DNA of 64,000 nucleotides from an uncultured Bacilli bacterium (GTDB lineage: Bacteria > Bacillota_I > Bacilli_A > RF39 > UBA660): NCBI GenBank assembly GCA_910584255.1, contig CAJTXV010000003.1, positions 25,189-89,188 on the forward strand, written 5' to 3'. Position 1 is the first letter of the stretch, and the number at the start of each line of letters is the position of its first letter. Below the pieces are notes generated by a model that saw only the letters and a program-made list of their open reading frames with translations, was not told the origin of the DNA and made no database searches. Shown here piece after piece: positions 1 to 8,131 of this stretch. A program made the translations under genes and the position numbers.

Positions 1-464
1 CTGCCAAGATGGAATCTAATTGTAATGAAATATATCCTTTAAAGAAGATTAGAGAAAAAAAAGAAGTAGATGAAAAATATTTCCTATCTGATGAAAAATT
101 AGAAAAATTTAAATATCTAAAAGGAAGTAAACGAATACCTAGAAAAAAGCCAAATGGTGATTCATATATGTATTCGGAAGGTTCTATGTCTTTTCCAGAT
201 AATTTAGATATTCCAGCAAGAACTATGCTTACATCAGAAAGTGGATTAAGTAGAACGACTCATGTCATTGAAGATTATAAAACTAAAAGATTAAGACTAC
301 TTACTCCTATTGAATGTGAAAGAATAAATGAATTCCCAGACAATTGGACTAATACTGGTATGACTGATAAACGAAGGTATTTCATGATGGGAAATGCACT
401 AGTTATTGGAATAGTTGAAAAAGTCGGGATTGAACTTGAAAAAATAATAGAAAAAGAAGATTGA
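1..464 (+). CDS. C5 DNA cytosine methyltransferase, C-terminal part (gene enters from the left)
   Basis: This is the C-terminal part of a DNA (cytosine-5) methyltransferase; the frame is open back to base 3, so the catalytic half lies left of the window. Visible conserved blocks are RTMLTSESG...RTTHVI, the motif IX-type segment LLTPIECERINEFPDNW, and motif X YFMMGNALVIGIVEKVG, which folds back on the cofactor domain. The stop is TGA at 462-464, inside a terminator hairpin. It borders a defence-like operon on the opposite strand. Whether a restriction partner exists cannot be seen. It could be a restriction-linked or an orphan enzyme. Confidence 0.85.
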   Translation, partial: AKMESNCNEIYPLKKIREKKEVDEKYFLSDEKLEKFKYLKGSKRIPRKKPNGDSYMYSEGSMSFPDNLDIPARTMLTSESGLSRTTHVIEDYKTKRLRLLTPIECERINEFPDNWTNTGMTDKRRYFMMGNALVIGIVEKVGIELEKIIEKED

Positions 465-490
465 CACATGTAAAATCTTCTTTTTATTTA
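451..490 (+). terminator. Rho-independent terminator after the C5 methyltransferase
   Basis: The inverted repeat AAAAAGAAGAT (451-461) / ATCTTCTTTTT (475-485) gives an 11-bp stem with a run of T. It overlaps the stop codon of the methyltransferase. Confidence 0.75.
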
Positions 491-584
491 CAAATTTTTA
501 GGATATTTAGTGAATATAAACACACAAAATTAAAATATTGTATAAAGTATATTTAGTAACAAATTCGACCTATCATTTTAATAG

Positions 585-1241
585 TTAACAACTATTTTTA
601 TATAAGATATCAATTTTTTTAATTTCCTTTTTTAGTTTATTGTTTAAAGTGTCATAATCTAGCTTAATCTGCTCTGCTAACATTTTATGTTCCAACTTAT
701 CATATTTATCAATATCAAAAAATGTTATTCTCATATCTACATATTTTTTATATAATTCTTTAATCTCAATGTAAGAATTTATATAATCTATGTTTGATAT
801 ACCCATTTCAATTAAATCAAAAATTTTATTTTCGTAATCAAAGGGATATTTTTTATAATTTTCCATAAATTTATCATTAACAGCATTAAAATCACACTTC
901 GGTATAAAATACTTTTCTAACATTTCTTGATTATTCAACAAATTAATATTATCCATACAATTTTTATATGTTCTCGATAACAGCACAAATAAAACATTCA
1001 TTGCATTTTTATTTTTAATATACTCATCATCAAGTCTTTTTTTATCAATTAAATAATAAGTAATAATAAAAATACTAATTACTAGAATTGCATTTATAAA
1101 AATACTTAAAAAGTCAAAATTTAAATTTTTAGTTATAAAATAAAAAGTGTTAAAATAGTCTAATATTAAGACTAAGACAACAATAAATATTAAAAATAAT
1201 ATAACTTTTATTATTGAAAAACTATTATTCCACCCATTCAT
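585..1241 (-). CDS. two-pass membrane protein with cytoplasmic helical tail, last gene of the Fic/AAA+ operon
   Basis: Unrecognised protein of 218 residues. Two strongly hydrophobic segments are visible at about residues 10-30 and 45-65, followed by a charged, mostly helical domain of about 150 residues rich in Lys, Asp, Tyr and Asn. It starts 13 bases after the Fic gene with a GAGG ribosome binding site, so it is probably translated from the same mRNA. A small membrane protein at the end of a putative defence operon could be a membrane effector or an anchor, but nothing in the sequence proves this. Stop TAA. Confidence 0.7.
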   Translation of the reverse strand: MNGWNNSFSIIKVILFLIFIVVLVLILDYFNTFYFITKNLNFDFLSIFINAILVISIFIITYYLIDKKRLDDEYIKNKNAMNVLFVLLSRTYKNCMDNINLLNNQEMLEKYFIPKCDFNAVNDKFMENYKKYPFDYENKIFDLIEMGISNIDYINSYIEIKELYKKYVDMRITFFDIDKYDKLEHKMLAEQIKLDYDTLNNKLKKEIKKIDILYKNSC

Positions 1242-1254
1242 ATATATACCTCAT

Positions 1255-2091
1255 TTAAAATAATTCTTTAACTATTAAATCCTGTGAATGTAAATTATTA
1301 TTTTTACCTAATAATAAGTTTTCATAAAATTTAACTAAATAACTACTATCTTCCTTTATATTTAAATAATTATTAAAATAATTACTTCTTACTAAAGCAT
1401 TTCTAAAATAAACTGATTTATCTTTAAATAATGTATTATCTACATTATAGCCTAAACTAATTAAATATTTTTCAATAAATAAAGCTGTTGTTCTGGTATT
1501 ACCTTCTCTAAATGGATGGACTTGCCATATACTAGATGAAAATTTAGTTATATTATTAATAACCTCAACTATATTCTTTTCTTTATAATTCTTTTCTTTT
1601 TCCAAAGATATATCATATTCTAAAGATTCAGTTAAGGTATTACAATCACCATAAGCTACAGAATCATTATTTAATATTTTTTCATGTTTAGAAAAATCTA
1701 CCTTTCTAAATTCTCCAGCAAATTCATAAACATCTTGAAATAAAAATTTATGAACATATTTTAAATAATCGACTGATAATTCAAATTTATCAATACTCAA
1801 TAATTCAACTATTCTAGCAGATACGAAATCACACTCTAATTCATTATGATTTATTTCATTTTTATTTTCTTTTTCAACATAGTATTCTCTTAATTCTTTT
1901 TCTACTTCTTCTATAGTTAAATTACCTTCCACATTTTCTTTCAATAATTTTTCTAAGTATTTAGAAGGTTTTAAATTATCAACTTCTTGAAGACCAATAG
2001 CCATATCCCATTGTAATTGTTTTACATAGTTACTAGATTTATATTCTTCATTATATACATTAACACTTGAATCCAATTCTTTTTCACTCAT
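1255..2091 (-). CDS. Fic family protein (putative AMP-transferase) with N-terminal VbhA-like helical segment
   Basis: Fic-domain enzymes transfer AMP or other phosphate-containing groups from nucleotides onto hydroxyl side chains of target proteins. The active-site motif HPFREGNTRT is at about residues 192-201, matching HxFx(D/E)GN(x)xR with the catalytic His. The upstream FAGEFRKVDFSKHE region fits the Fic flap. Residues 30-75 (GLQEVDNLKPS ... EGNLTIEEVEKEL) resemble the VbhA-type antitoxin helix fused to the enzyme. By eye, the inhibitory S/TxxxE(G/N) element reads LQEVDN, so its Ser and Glu are not conserved. Third gene of a four-gene operon, 12 bases after the AAA+ gene, with a strong GGAGG site. 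Confidence 0.88.
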   Translation of the reverse strand: MSEKELDSSVNVYNEEYKSSNYVKQLQWDMAIGLQEVDNLKPSKYLEKLLKENVEGNLTIEEVEKELREYYVEKENKNEINHNELECDFVSARIVELLSIDKFELSVDYLKYVHKFLFQDVYEFAGEFRKVDFSKHEKILNNDSVAYGDCNTLTESLEYDISLEKEKNYKEKNIVEVINNITKFSSSIWQVHPFREGNTRTTALFIEKYLISLGYNVDNTLFKDKSVYFRNALVRSNYFNNYLNIKEDSSYLVKFYENLLLGKNNNLHSQDLIVKELF

Positions 2092-2103
2092 AATCTAAAC
2101 CTC

Positions 2104-3219
2104 CTATTTCTCATTTTCTTCTAATTTATCTAATATAATTAAGGCTAGCGTATCTTTTAGAATCGATTCAATTTTTCTAACATTTGGAATTTTAGATGTG
2201 GAATTTAATAATTCATTCTTGACATTTGTATTTTCTATTATTTCTCTATCATTGACATCTAGATCTAACATAAATTTATCGTACTTCTTTTCAGTTATTA
2301 TTTTTTTATATTCGTCAGACAGTTCATTGAATTTAATAAATGCATCAAATCTAAAGTATATTGGATCACCCAAATTTTTTCTTATTTCCTCAGTATCTTT
2401 ATAATTTGAAGTACAAATAATTATGGAATTTTTTAGATTAACGCGATAATTTTTATCAATATATATACCCTCATCAAACAGCTGGTAAAATGCAGAAAAA
2501 CAGACTGGATTTGCCTTATCAAACTCATCTATTAAAATAACATTAGATTTTCTGTCTAATAATTCTTTGGCAAAACTTCCTTCACTCAATTTGTCTCCGT
2601 AAAGATTATTTATTACATTAATACTTTGATACATGCCAAATGGTTTAATAAATAATTCTGAATCAGAATTCAAAACATTACTTAATATTTTAGATGTTTC
2701 TGTTTTTCCAACACCGCTTGGTCCATAAAACATTAAAACTAATGGTTTACCATCGTTATTAAATTTTAGATGTGCAATCATCGATTTTTTTAAGTTTAGT
2801 AAAGCTGAACATTGACCATATATTTGCTCTGATATTCTAATCCCAAAATCTTTTATTTTTTCCATTGAAAGTACATCATAAAAATAATTTATTTCATTTA
2901 TATTTTGACAGTTAACAAATCTTTTTAAATTATCAACTAATTTAATAGGAGGATTTTGAACATATATATTTTTTATTTTATATATTTTTACAAACATCAT
3001 AAAATTTTGCAAAACGCTTTCATTAACACTTCCATACTCATCAGAATAAACTATAAGATTGTCAAGCTCATCAAAATATTTATCTCCAGAACTTCTTTTT
3101 ACATCAAAATCTACTACCATCTCAGTTAATGTTACATAATTGACAACAGATTTTATTTGTTGTTCAAATTTTTCTTTATAACCAAAAAATATTGTTGCTC
3201 TTAATTCACTATTTATCAT
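2104..3219 (-). CDS. AAA+ ATPase, ClpA/ClpB C-terminal type
   Basis: An AAA+ ATPase of the Clp class, normally a ring-forming unfoldase or remodelling motor. The N-terminal 125 residues are unfamiliar. Then come a ClpB-like lead-in (EQIYGQCSALLNLKKSM), Walker A GPSGVGKTE at about residue 166, Walker B NVILIDEFDK at about 226, sensor-1 IIICTSNY, and a C-terminal small domain with NVRKIE. I place the start at 3219, not at the upstream in-frame ATG at 3237, because GCAGGAG lies 9 bases before it. The ATG then overlaps the end of the DUF6414-like gene by 11 bases, indicating translational coupling. There is no ClpP-binding tripeptide or second AAA domain, so this is not an ordinary housekeeping Clp. 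Confidence 0.88.
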   Translation of the reverse strand: MINSELRATIFFGYKEKFEQQIKSVVNYVTLTEMVVDFDVKRSSGDKYFDELDNLIVYSDEYGSVNESVLQNFMMFVKIYKIKNIYVQNPPIKLVDNLKRFVNCQNINEINYFYDVLSMEKIKDFGIRISEQIYGQCSALLNLKKSMIAHLKFNNDGKPLVLMFYGPSGVGKTETSKILSNVLNSDSELFIKPFGMYQSINVINNLYGDKLSEGSFAKELLDRKSNVILIDEFDKANPVCFSAFYQLFDEGIYIDKNYRVNLKNSIIICTSNYKDTEEIRKNLGDPIYFRFDAFIKFNELSDEYKKIITEKKYDKFMLDLDVNDREIIENTNVKNELLNSTSKIPNVRKIESILKDTLALIILDKLEENEK

Positions 3220-3985
3220 TATATTGAACTCCTGCAAGAACTACATCATAAATATCCATTTCTTCTAAATCTTGGTTTTGCAATTCTTTGTTTAAAACTT
3301 TACTAGCAACTTCCTCTGCGTTTATTTCTTCTGAAGTATCTTCAACATTTAATTCATAATCTGCTTTTAATTTTCTTTGAGAAGTTTTTCCAACTTTTAT
3401 ACCATAATAGTTTAAATCCATTTTAAGCAAGTCAGTTAATTTATAGTTATTTCTAAAACAGTTAATATTTAAACGCAAAACACATCCTCTATCGCCTACA
3501 TTCGCTAACACTTCATAATAACCTTTTATTTTTTCCATCACATCATCCAATTTATTTACAGCTATGTCTTTATTAATATCGCTTGTTTCAGAAATAATAT
3601 ATGTATATGGTGTAAACAACTTCAAATAAGTAAATGAGTCTTTCAAAATAGTTATTTTAGCGTTTTCAAATTTTTTTATCATAGTATCATCATTACTAAC
3701 TTTAGAAATAAAATCAGTTAATATTGTATTTGTAATGGTAGATTTAACTATATCTTTACTTTGACTAACTAGTTCTGCGCTTGATTCAATTTCAGCTTCA
3801 ACATTAAAAATATTCAAAAATTTTAAACCTGAAGCTATTTTAGAACCTATAGATAATTCTCCTTCAGTTTTATTTTCATTTGCAGTTGTAATTTGATTTT
3901 CAAGCTTTCCTCCATCTACAATATTTATATAATCTATAGCAGAATTTTCATCAAAATATATAACTTTTATTATTTTGTCTTTCAT
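3209..3985 (-). CDS. DUF6414-like protein, first gene of the Fic/AAA+ operon
   Basis: The protein has 258 residues and opens with KVIYFDENSAIDYINIVDGG, followed by a low-complexity acidic stretch and a Ser/Thr/Ile-rich segment (VKSTITNTILTDFI). This layout resembles proteins grouped as DUF6414, whose function is not established. The C-terminus is acidic (about residues 205-250). It is preceded by AAAGGAG and by a promoter about 60 bases upstream. It leads an operon with the AAA+ ATPase, Fic enzyme and membrane protein, so it may be the sensor or target component; that role is inference. Confidence 0.65.
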   Translation of the reverse strand: MKDKIIKVIYFDENSAIDYINIVDGGKLENQITTANENKTEGELSIGSKIASGLKFLNIFNVEAEIESSAELVSQSKDIVKSTITNTILTDFISKVSNDDTMIKKFENAKITILKDSFTYLKLFTPYTYIISETSDINKDIAVNKLDDVMEKIKGYYEVLANVGDRGCVLRLNINCFRNNYKLTDLLKMDLNYYGIKVGKTSQRKLKADYELNVEDTSEEINAEEVASKVLNKELQNQDLEEMDIYDVVLAGVQYNDK

Positions 3986-4039
3986 ATGTTTTTCACTCCT
4001 TTAATTTTATTTTTCATTAAGCATCTTTGTCTATATAGG

Positions 4040-4048
4040 ATTATACCA
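4040..4048 (-). promoter_or_regulatory. extended -10 promoter of the DUF6414/AAA+/Fic operon
   Basis: On the minus strand, TGGTATAAT (extended -10) lies about 55 bases before the first start codon of the operon. No good -35 hexamer is visible, as is usual for extended -10 promoters. Confidence 0.5.
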
Positions 4049-4212
4049 CATTTTTCGACATTCTTTTAACACTTTCAAGTGATTTATACCTAAAACACAT
4101 TTTTAAGACTATCTCTACTATCAAAATTTATATTTTGATTAATTATACTTTAATTATATATTAGTTAAATACAGCTGCCTTAATACTCTTATAAATTTAA
4201 TCCATGTAAGAG

Positions 4213-4482
4213 CTAAGTATGTCCTCCTGCATTTATGTGATTAGACAAAATAATTACCTCAGGTCCATTTCCAAACGTATTGTTCATCGTATTTAATCTT
4301 TCTTCCCTCGTTAATGTCTTATCAACATCTCTAGTAATAGCTACAGGTACCCCCAATTCCCGAAAACGATCATACATATAATTAGCAGCTTCTAGAGTAA
4401 AATCCTTTTCTCTTAAATTACCACTAACAGCTCCTGGATCATCTCCCCCATGTCCAGCATCTACAATTACCTTATAATTCAT
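4213..4482 (-). pseudogene. truncated N-acetylmuramoyl-L-alanine amidase (Amidase_3) fragment
   Basis: The 89-residue frame matches the N-terminal half of a zinc-dependent cell-wall amidase. It has the zinc-ligand motif VDAGHGGDDPGA with its His, the segment RFRELGVPVAITR, and the second ligand region ILSNHINAGG. It then runs into TAG, eight residues after the start of the HINAGG block. The last zinc ligand and catalytic Glu region (seen in CwlD at 29856-30557) are missing, so it should be inactive. A still shorter relic of the same gene start lies at 7870-7932. It keeps a CCTCC-complement ribosome binding site. Confidence 0.75.
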
Positions 4483-4643
4483 ACAATATTCCTCCTTATA
4501 ATAAACTATGAATCATCCATAAAATATGTTTCTTTTTTTGTTTATATAAAGAAAATCCCTTATAAAATAAGAAGAAGTCATTTTCATGACCTCAACTACG
4601 ATTATGTTGGAATCATTCTCTAGAATTATCCACCGTATAATAA

Positions 4644-6047
4644 TCATTTTCTAGCTTCTTCAAAATTAATTCTCATTTCAATAGGAGTCCACCCGTTATT
4701 TACCCATATTCTAGAATTATTATATATTTCCATTAAATAATTTAATATTTCTTGGGCATTATTTTCTTTCACTTCTACTCCATAATCTTGAAGTATTTCA
4801 ATTGATGCACCAATATAATTGTTTCCTAATCTATACATATCAGAAATTATTTTTATAATATCTTCAATAATATCTGATGGCATATTTTTCTTTTTTAAGT
4901 ATTTTTTAAATTTATTCTTAGATTCAGTTTCTTCATAGTAATCATAATTAGAATATTTAAGTAATTCTTCTAATTTAATTGGCTTTCTTTTTATGGTTTC
5001 TTGCCTTGAAATAATATCATCTAAAACTTGTTCTAAGCCCCTATGTTGTAAAATCTTATGGACAAAATACATTTCATGTTTTGTATGAATTATATCTATA
5101 TTATCTGCTCTTTCGCAAAATAGTAATGCATTATTTGGCACATCTAACTCTTCATTATTTCCGTAATATAGACTATAGTAATAATCTAAATAACTATATG
5201 AAAATACCCCATATAATTCAACCATTGATCTAACTAAATTATAAACCTTGGTATTTTCATCTACTATTTTTTGAATTGGCTTTAAGTTTATTTTTTTCAC
5301 AACGTTATAAACAGCATCAGTCATAGAAATGTAAAACTTATTATCTCTTTTAAATAAGAATACTAATCCCGCCACATATAAGAAATGATATATTTCTAGA
5401 CTTATATTATTATCTTGTATAGTACCTTCATTTGACATTAAATCTTTTAATAAATTAAACTCTTTATCTATAAATCTTTCAATTAAATTTGTTAATTTAT
5501 CTTTATTAGTAAGAGCATTATAAATGATTTTAACAAGTTCCTTTTTAGGTTTATTACTTAGTCTATTAACATATAATAGATTTCCTATATTTTTTAAGTC
5601 ATTCACTGTTAATGTTGCTAGAAGACTCCTTAAATCCTTAACTATTGGTGCATCAGTAGCATTCTCTAAATTAAATTTTTCTTCTGGAGTCATACTGCCT
5701 AATAAATTATTAATTATTTCTTTTATCTCGGTTGGAATATAATAGGAATAATAATTGCCATTACTATATACAAAAACCATAAGTGATTCTATATCTTGTT
5801 CATAGGCAGACATCCATTCAGAGTTTTCATGATCAATTAATTTTTCAAAATACCTTCTAGTAAAAGAATCATCTTTGGTTGCTTCTAAACAATATTCAAA
5901 ATCTTCTAAAATATAGTTTTTTAATTCATATATATTATCAACACCAAATTCTTTAAACTTTTCCTTAAGAAGTTTTTTATCTAGTGCTTTTAAAGATGAT
6001 ATCAAATCCAATTTACCTTTTTTTATTAAATATTTTTCATACTTCAT
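4644..6047 (-). CDS. unknown 467-residue helical protein, last gene of the exonuclease-BRCT operon
   Basis: Not recognised. The protein is long, largely helical and charged. Residues about 150-175 (LKNIGNLLYVNRLSNKPKKELVKII) have the look of a SAP/Rho-N-type helix-loop-helix that often contacts nucleic acid; this is a by-eye suggestion only. The first 60 residues carry a similar helix-loop-helix. The C-terminus has a second helical bundle ending IEMRINFEEARK. It is translated from an AGGAG site 12 bases downstream of the DUF6429-like gene. Stop TGA. The neighbouring exonuclease suggests a nucleic-acid role. Confidence 0.75.
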   Translation of the reverse strand: MKYEKYLIKKGKLDLISSLKALDKKLLKEKFKEFGVDNIYELKNYILEDFEYCLEATKDDSFTRRYFEKLIDHENSEWMSAYEQDIESLMVFVYSNGNYYSYYIPTEIKEIINNLLGSMTPEEKFNLENATDAPIVKDLRSLLATLTVNDLKNIGNLLYVNRLSNKPKKELVKIIYNALTNKDKLTNLIERFIDKEFNLLKDLMSNEGTIQDNNISLEIYHFLYVAGLVFLFKRDNKFYISMTDAVYNVVKKINLKPIQKIVDENTKVYNLVRSMVELYGVFSYSYLDYYYSLYYGNNEELDVPNNALLFCERADNIDIIHTKHEMYFVHKILQHRGLEQVLDDIISRQETIKRKPIKLEELLKYSNYDYYEETESKNKFKKYLKKKNMPSDIIEDIIKIISDMYRLGNNYIGASIEILQDYGVEVKENNAQEILNYLMEIYNNSRIWVNNGWTPIEMRINFEEARK

Positions 6048-6059
6048 AATTTTACTCCT

Positions 6060-6314
6060 CTATCTTAAATATTTATCAATTAATTTTCTCGCTAATTCTT
6101 CACCTTCTGGTGTTAAAGTAATCGACTTTCCTTTACTAAAATAAAGATAATTTTCATCGGTTAACTTATTAATCACATCGAATGAATATCCTTTCCAGCA
6201 AGTCCTAACTTTTCCTTCCTTGGTTTCACCATTTTCATCTCTCACAAAACCTTTTTCTTCCCATGATGTTAAATACATAAGTAACAGAGTTAATTCTTCA
6301 ATTTTTTCATCCAT
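6060..6314 (-). CDS. DUF6429-like small winged-helix-type protein
   Basis: An 84-residue protein beginning with EELTLLLMYLTSWEEKG, followed by a charged insert, CWKGYSFDVINKLTDEN and SKGKSITLTPEGEELARKLI. The last part reads like the wing and recognition helix of a winged-helix domain, and the whole resembles DUF6429. Function unknown; DNA binding is plausible. Its ATG overlaps the end of the exonuclease gene by 8 bases (ATGGATGA), with GGAGG upstream, so the two are translationally coupled. Confidence 0.75.
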   Translation of the reverse strand: MDEKIEELTLLLMYLTSWEEKGFVRDENGETKEGKVRTCWKGYSFDVINKLTDENYLYFSKGKSITLTPEGEELARKLIDKYLR

Positions 6315-7449
6315 TTAATACCTCCAATTGTTTTAAGAAATCACTTTCGCTAATAATTTCAATATTTTTACCTTTTTCTTTTAGTTCCATAGCTTTTTGA
6401 ACTTTACCACCATAATTTCCAAATTTCCATGTATCACTTCCAGCGCCACCCACTATTAAATAATCGGTTTTGGAAGTAACACTTTTCCCACAAATACCAC
6501 CCTTTTCAATAATCTTTTCTTCAATACTATCTTTAGATCCAGAATCAAACGAGCCAGTTAAACAAAATATCTTATCTTGAAAATCCATGCTATCATTTCT
6601 TTTTTCTTCTTTTATAGGATTTATAAAATCATTAAATACATTCATCAATTCATCGTATTCATTACTAGATACTATTCCATCTTCTAGCACTTTCTTTACA
6701 ATAGAATAAATTTTATCAAAAGGATAGTTTCCTATTAATTGTGTATTACTGTCTAACCATTCATGCAATTCATTAATTTCATCTAATTCAATTTTACTAT
6801 CCATCATTATAGATTCAATAATTCTTTTTAGATTTTGTAATCCCCTTGTATCATTACTATAAACTTTTTTCGTCCCTGTGGAACGGTTTCTACTTTCCAT
6901 GTAATTGTAATCTTCAATATCATTTTCATCTAAGCCATATTTATCATTTATATATTTAAATATTTCAAGACTAGCTGTAGTATCACATAATGCATTGTGA
7001 TGTTGTTCTAAATCAATATTGAGATAATCGCATACTTGATCTAGTTTATAATGACTAATGTTTAAATACTTTTGTGCTAGTTTTCGTGTACATACCACTT
7101 TCAAAGTAGGCACAACAATATTATATTTCATTAAGGTTTTAGAAATAACACTCAAATCATATTTAATAGCATGACCTACGATTATACTATTTTCTATAAT
7201 ATCTTTATTATCTTTCCAAAACACATCAAAAGTAATGGAATCTTTAACCATATTAGGTGTTATTTTATTTACTCTCATATTAATGTCATCAAATCTATCT
7301 TCTGGATTTATTAAAACATATTTTTTATCGATAATATTTTCATCTTCAACTTGTATAAACGCTATTGAACAAATGGAATCAGCTTTGGTATTGGGATTTT
7401 CAATATCCAATACTACGTAATTATCTAATTTAATATTTGTTTTAACCAT
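6307..7449 (-). CDS. DEDDh 3'-5' exonuclease with C-terminal BRCT domain
   Basis: Domain order: an RNase T/DnaQ-type exonuclease at about residues 8-168, a helical linker, and a BRCT domain at about 288-375. Exo I is VLDIEN (D15, E17), Exo II is IVGHAIKYDLS (D98), and Exo III is HHNALCD (H151, D156), so all four DEDDh residues are present. The BRCT domain shows FCLTGSF, KGGICGKSVTSKTDYLIVGG and KAMELKEKGKNIEIISESDF, as in DNA ligase and DNA polymerase III-like proteins. It probably trims DNA or RNA ends in repair or defence. It starts with AAAGGAG and lies in an operon with two unknown proteins. The TGA stop at 6307-6309 must be read as stop, because read-through would meet further in-frame TGA codons. 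Confidence 0.92.
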   Translation of the reverse strand: MVKTNIKLDNYVVLDIENPNTKADSICSIAFIQVEDENIIDKKYVLINPEDRFDDINMRVNKITPNMVKDSITFDVFWKDNKDIIENSIIVGHAIKYDLSVISKTLMKYNIVVPTLKVVCTRKLAQKYLNISHYKLDQVCDYLNIDLEQHHNALCDTTASLEIFKYINDKYGLDENDIEDYNYMESRNRSTGTKKVYSNDTRGLQNLKRIIESIMMDSKIELDEINELHEWLDSNTQLIGNYPFDKIYSIVKKVLEDGIVSSNEYDELMNVFNDFINPIKEEKRNDSMDFQDKIFCLTGSFDSGSKDSIEEKIIEKGGICGKSVTSKTDYLIVGGAGSDTWKFGNYGGKVQKAMELKEKGKNIEIISESDFLKQLEVLNG

Positions 7450-7469
7450 ACTGAAACTCCTTTTAAATT

Positions 7470-7715
7470 TTATATAAAGGTATATCTTGGATCTTTTTTC
7501 ATTTTCTCTATTTCCTCATCTGTATAAAACCAATCTGAAGTATCAATTCCTCTTTTTTCACAATTTCTTGCTATTTCATATATTGTATCATAAAGATTTA
7601 TTAAATTATTTCTTAATTGAGCAACAGTCATTTCTGGAATTATTACTTCTACTTTTGTGTTACCAAAATTAAACTTGTTTACTTCATGTTTAATAATTAT
7701 ATCATTATCATTCAT
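7470..7715 (-). CDS. small conserved-looking acidic protein, first gene of the exonuclease operon
   Basis: I start this gene at 7715 (MNDNDIIIKHE), because GAGGAG lies 10 bases before it; the in-frame ATG at 7766 has no comparable site. That gives 81 residues: a beta-strand-rich first part (KVEVIIPEMTV), a helix (AQLRNNLINLYDTIYEIARNCEKRG), then TSDWFYTDEEIEKMKKDP. Not recognised. It is 20 bases upstream of the exonuclease-BRCT gene and probably in one transcript with it. Confidence 0.6.
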   Translation of the reverse strand: MNDNDIIIKHEVNKFNFGNTKVEVIIPEMTVAQLRNNLINLYDTIYEIARNCEKRGIDTSDWFYTDEEIEKMKKDPRYTFI

Positions 7716-7869
7716 AAGGATAACACTCCTCATATAAGATTGTATCACGAAAAATGTATTAATCATTAATTTTAAGTTATTATTTTAAACAAAATAAAAA
7801 TACTTTTATTACAAAGCATCTTACTGAAATTATTATTGAGTTATGTAGATTATTATTTGATACAGTTTA

Positions 7870-7932
7870 TCACTTTTTATTAGGTTCATTAAAACCTGGA
7901 CAATCATCATCCATGATTACTTTGTAATTCAC
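7870..7932 (-). pseudogene. relic of an amidase gene start
   Basis: On the minus strand, GTG begins a 20-residue frame, MNYKVIMDDDCPGFNEP..., which matches the start of the amidase fragment at 4482 (MNYKVIVDAGHGGDDPG) with about 13 bases deleted across the HGG motif. The upstream ribosome-binding region (GGAGGAAT) and about 50 further bases also resemble those before 4482. It is a decayed second copy. The rest of 7767-8131 shows no gene. Confidence 0.6.
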
Positions 7933-8131
7933 AAAACATTCCTCCACATAGTAAATTATGATTAATAAATTTGTCTTGTTTTTTTATGTAGAAACTATTA
8001 ATATTTGAAAATTATTAAAATTTTCAATTTTTTTTGGACCTATCTCTATCTTTTTCGGAATAATACTATAGGAAGTAAATTTATGAGAATTTCTAATGCT
8101 TCTTAAATATTAATGAAAAGAGGAATAAAGG

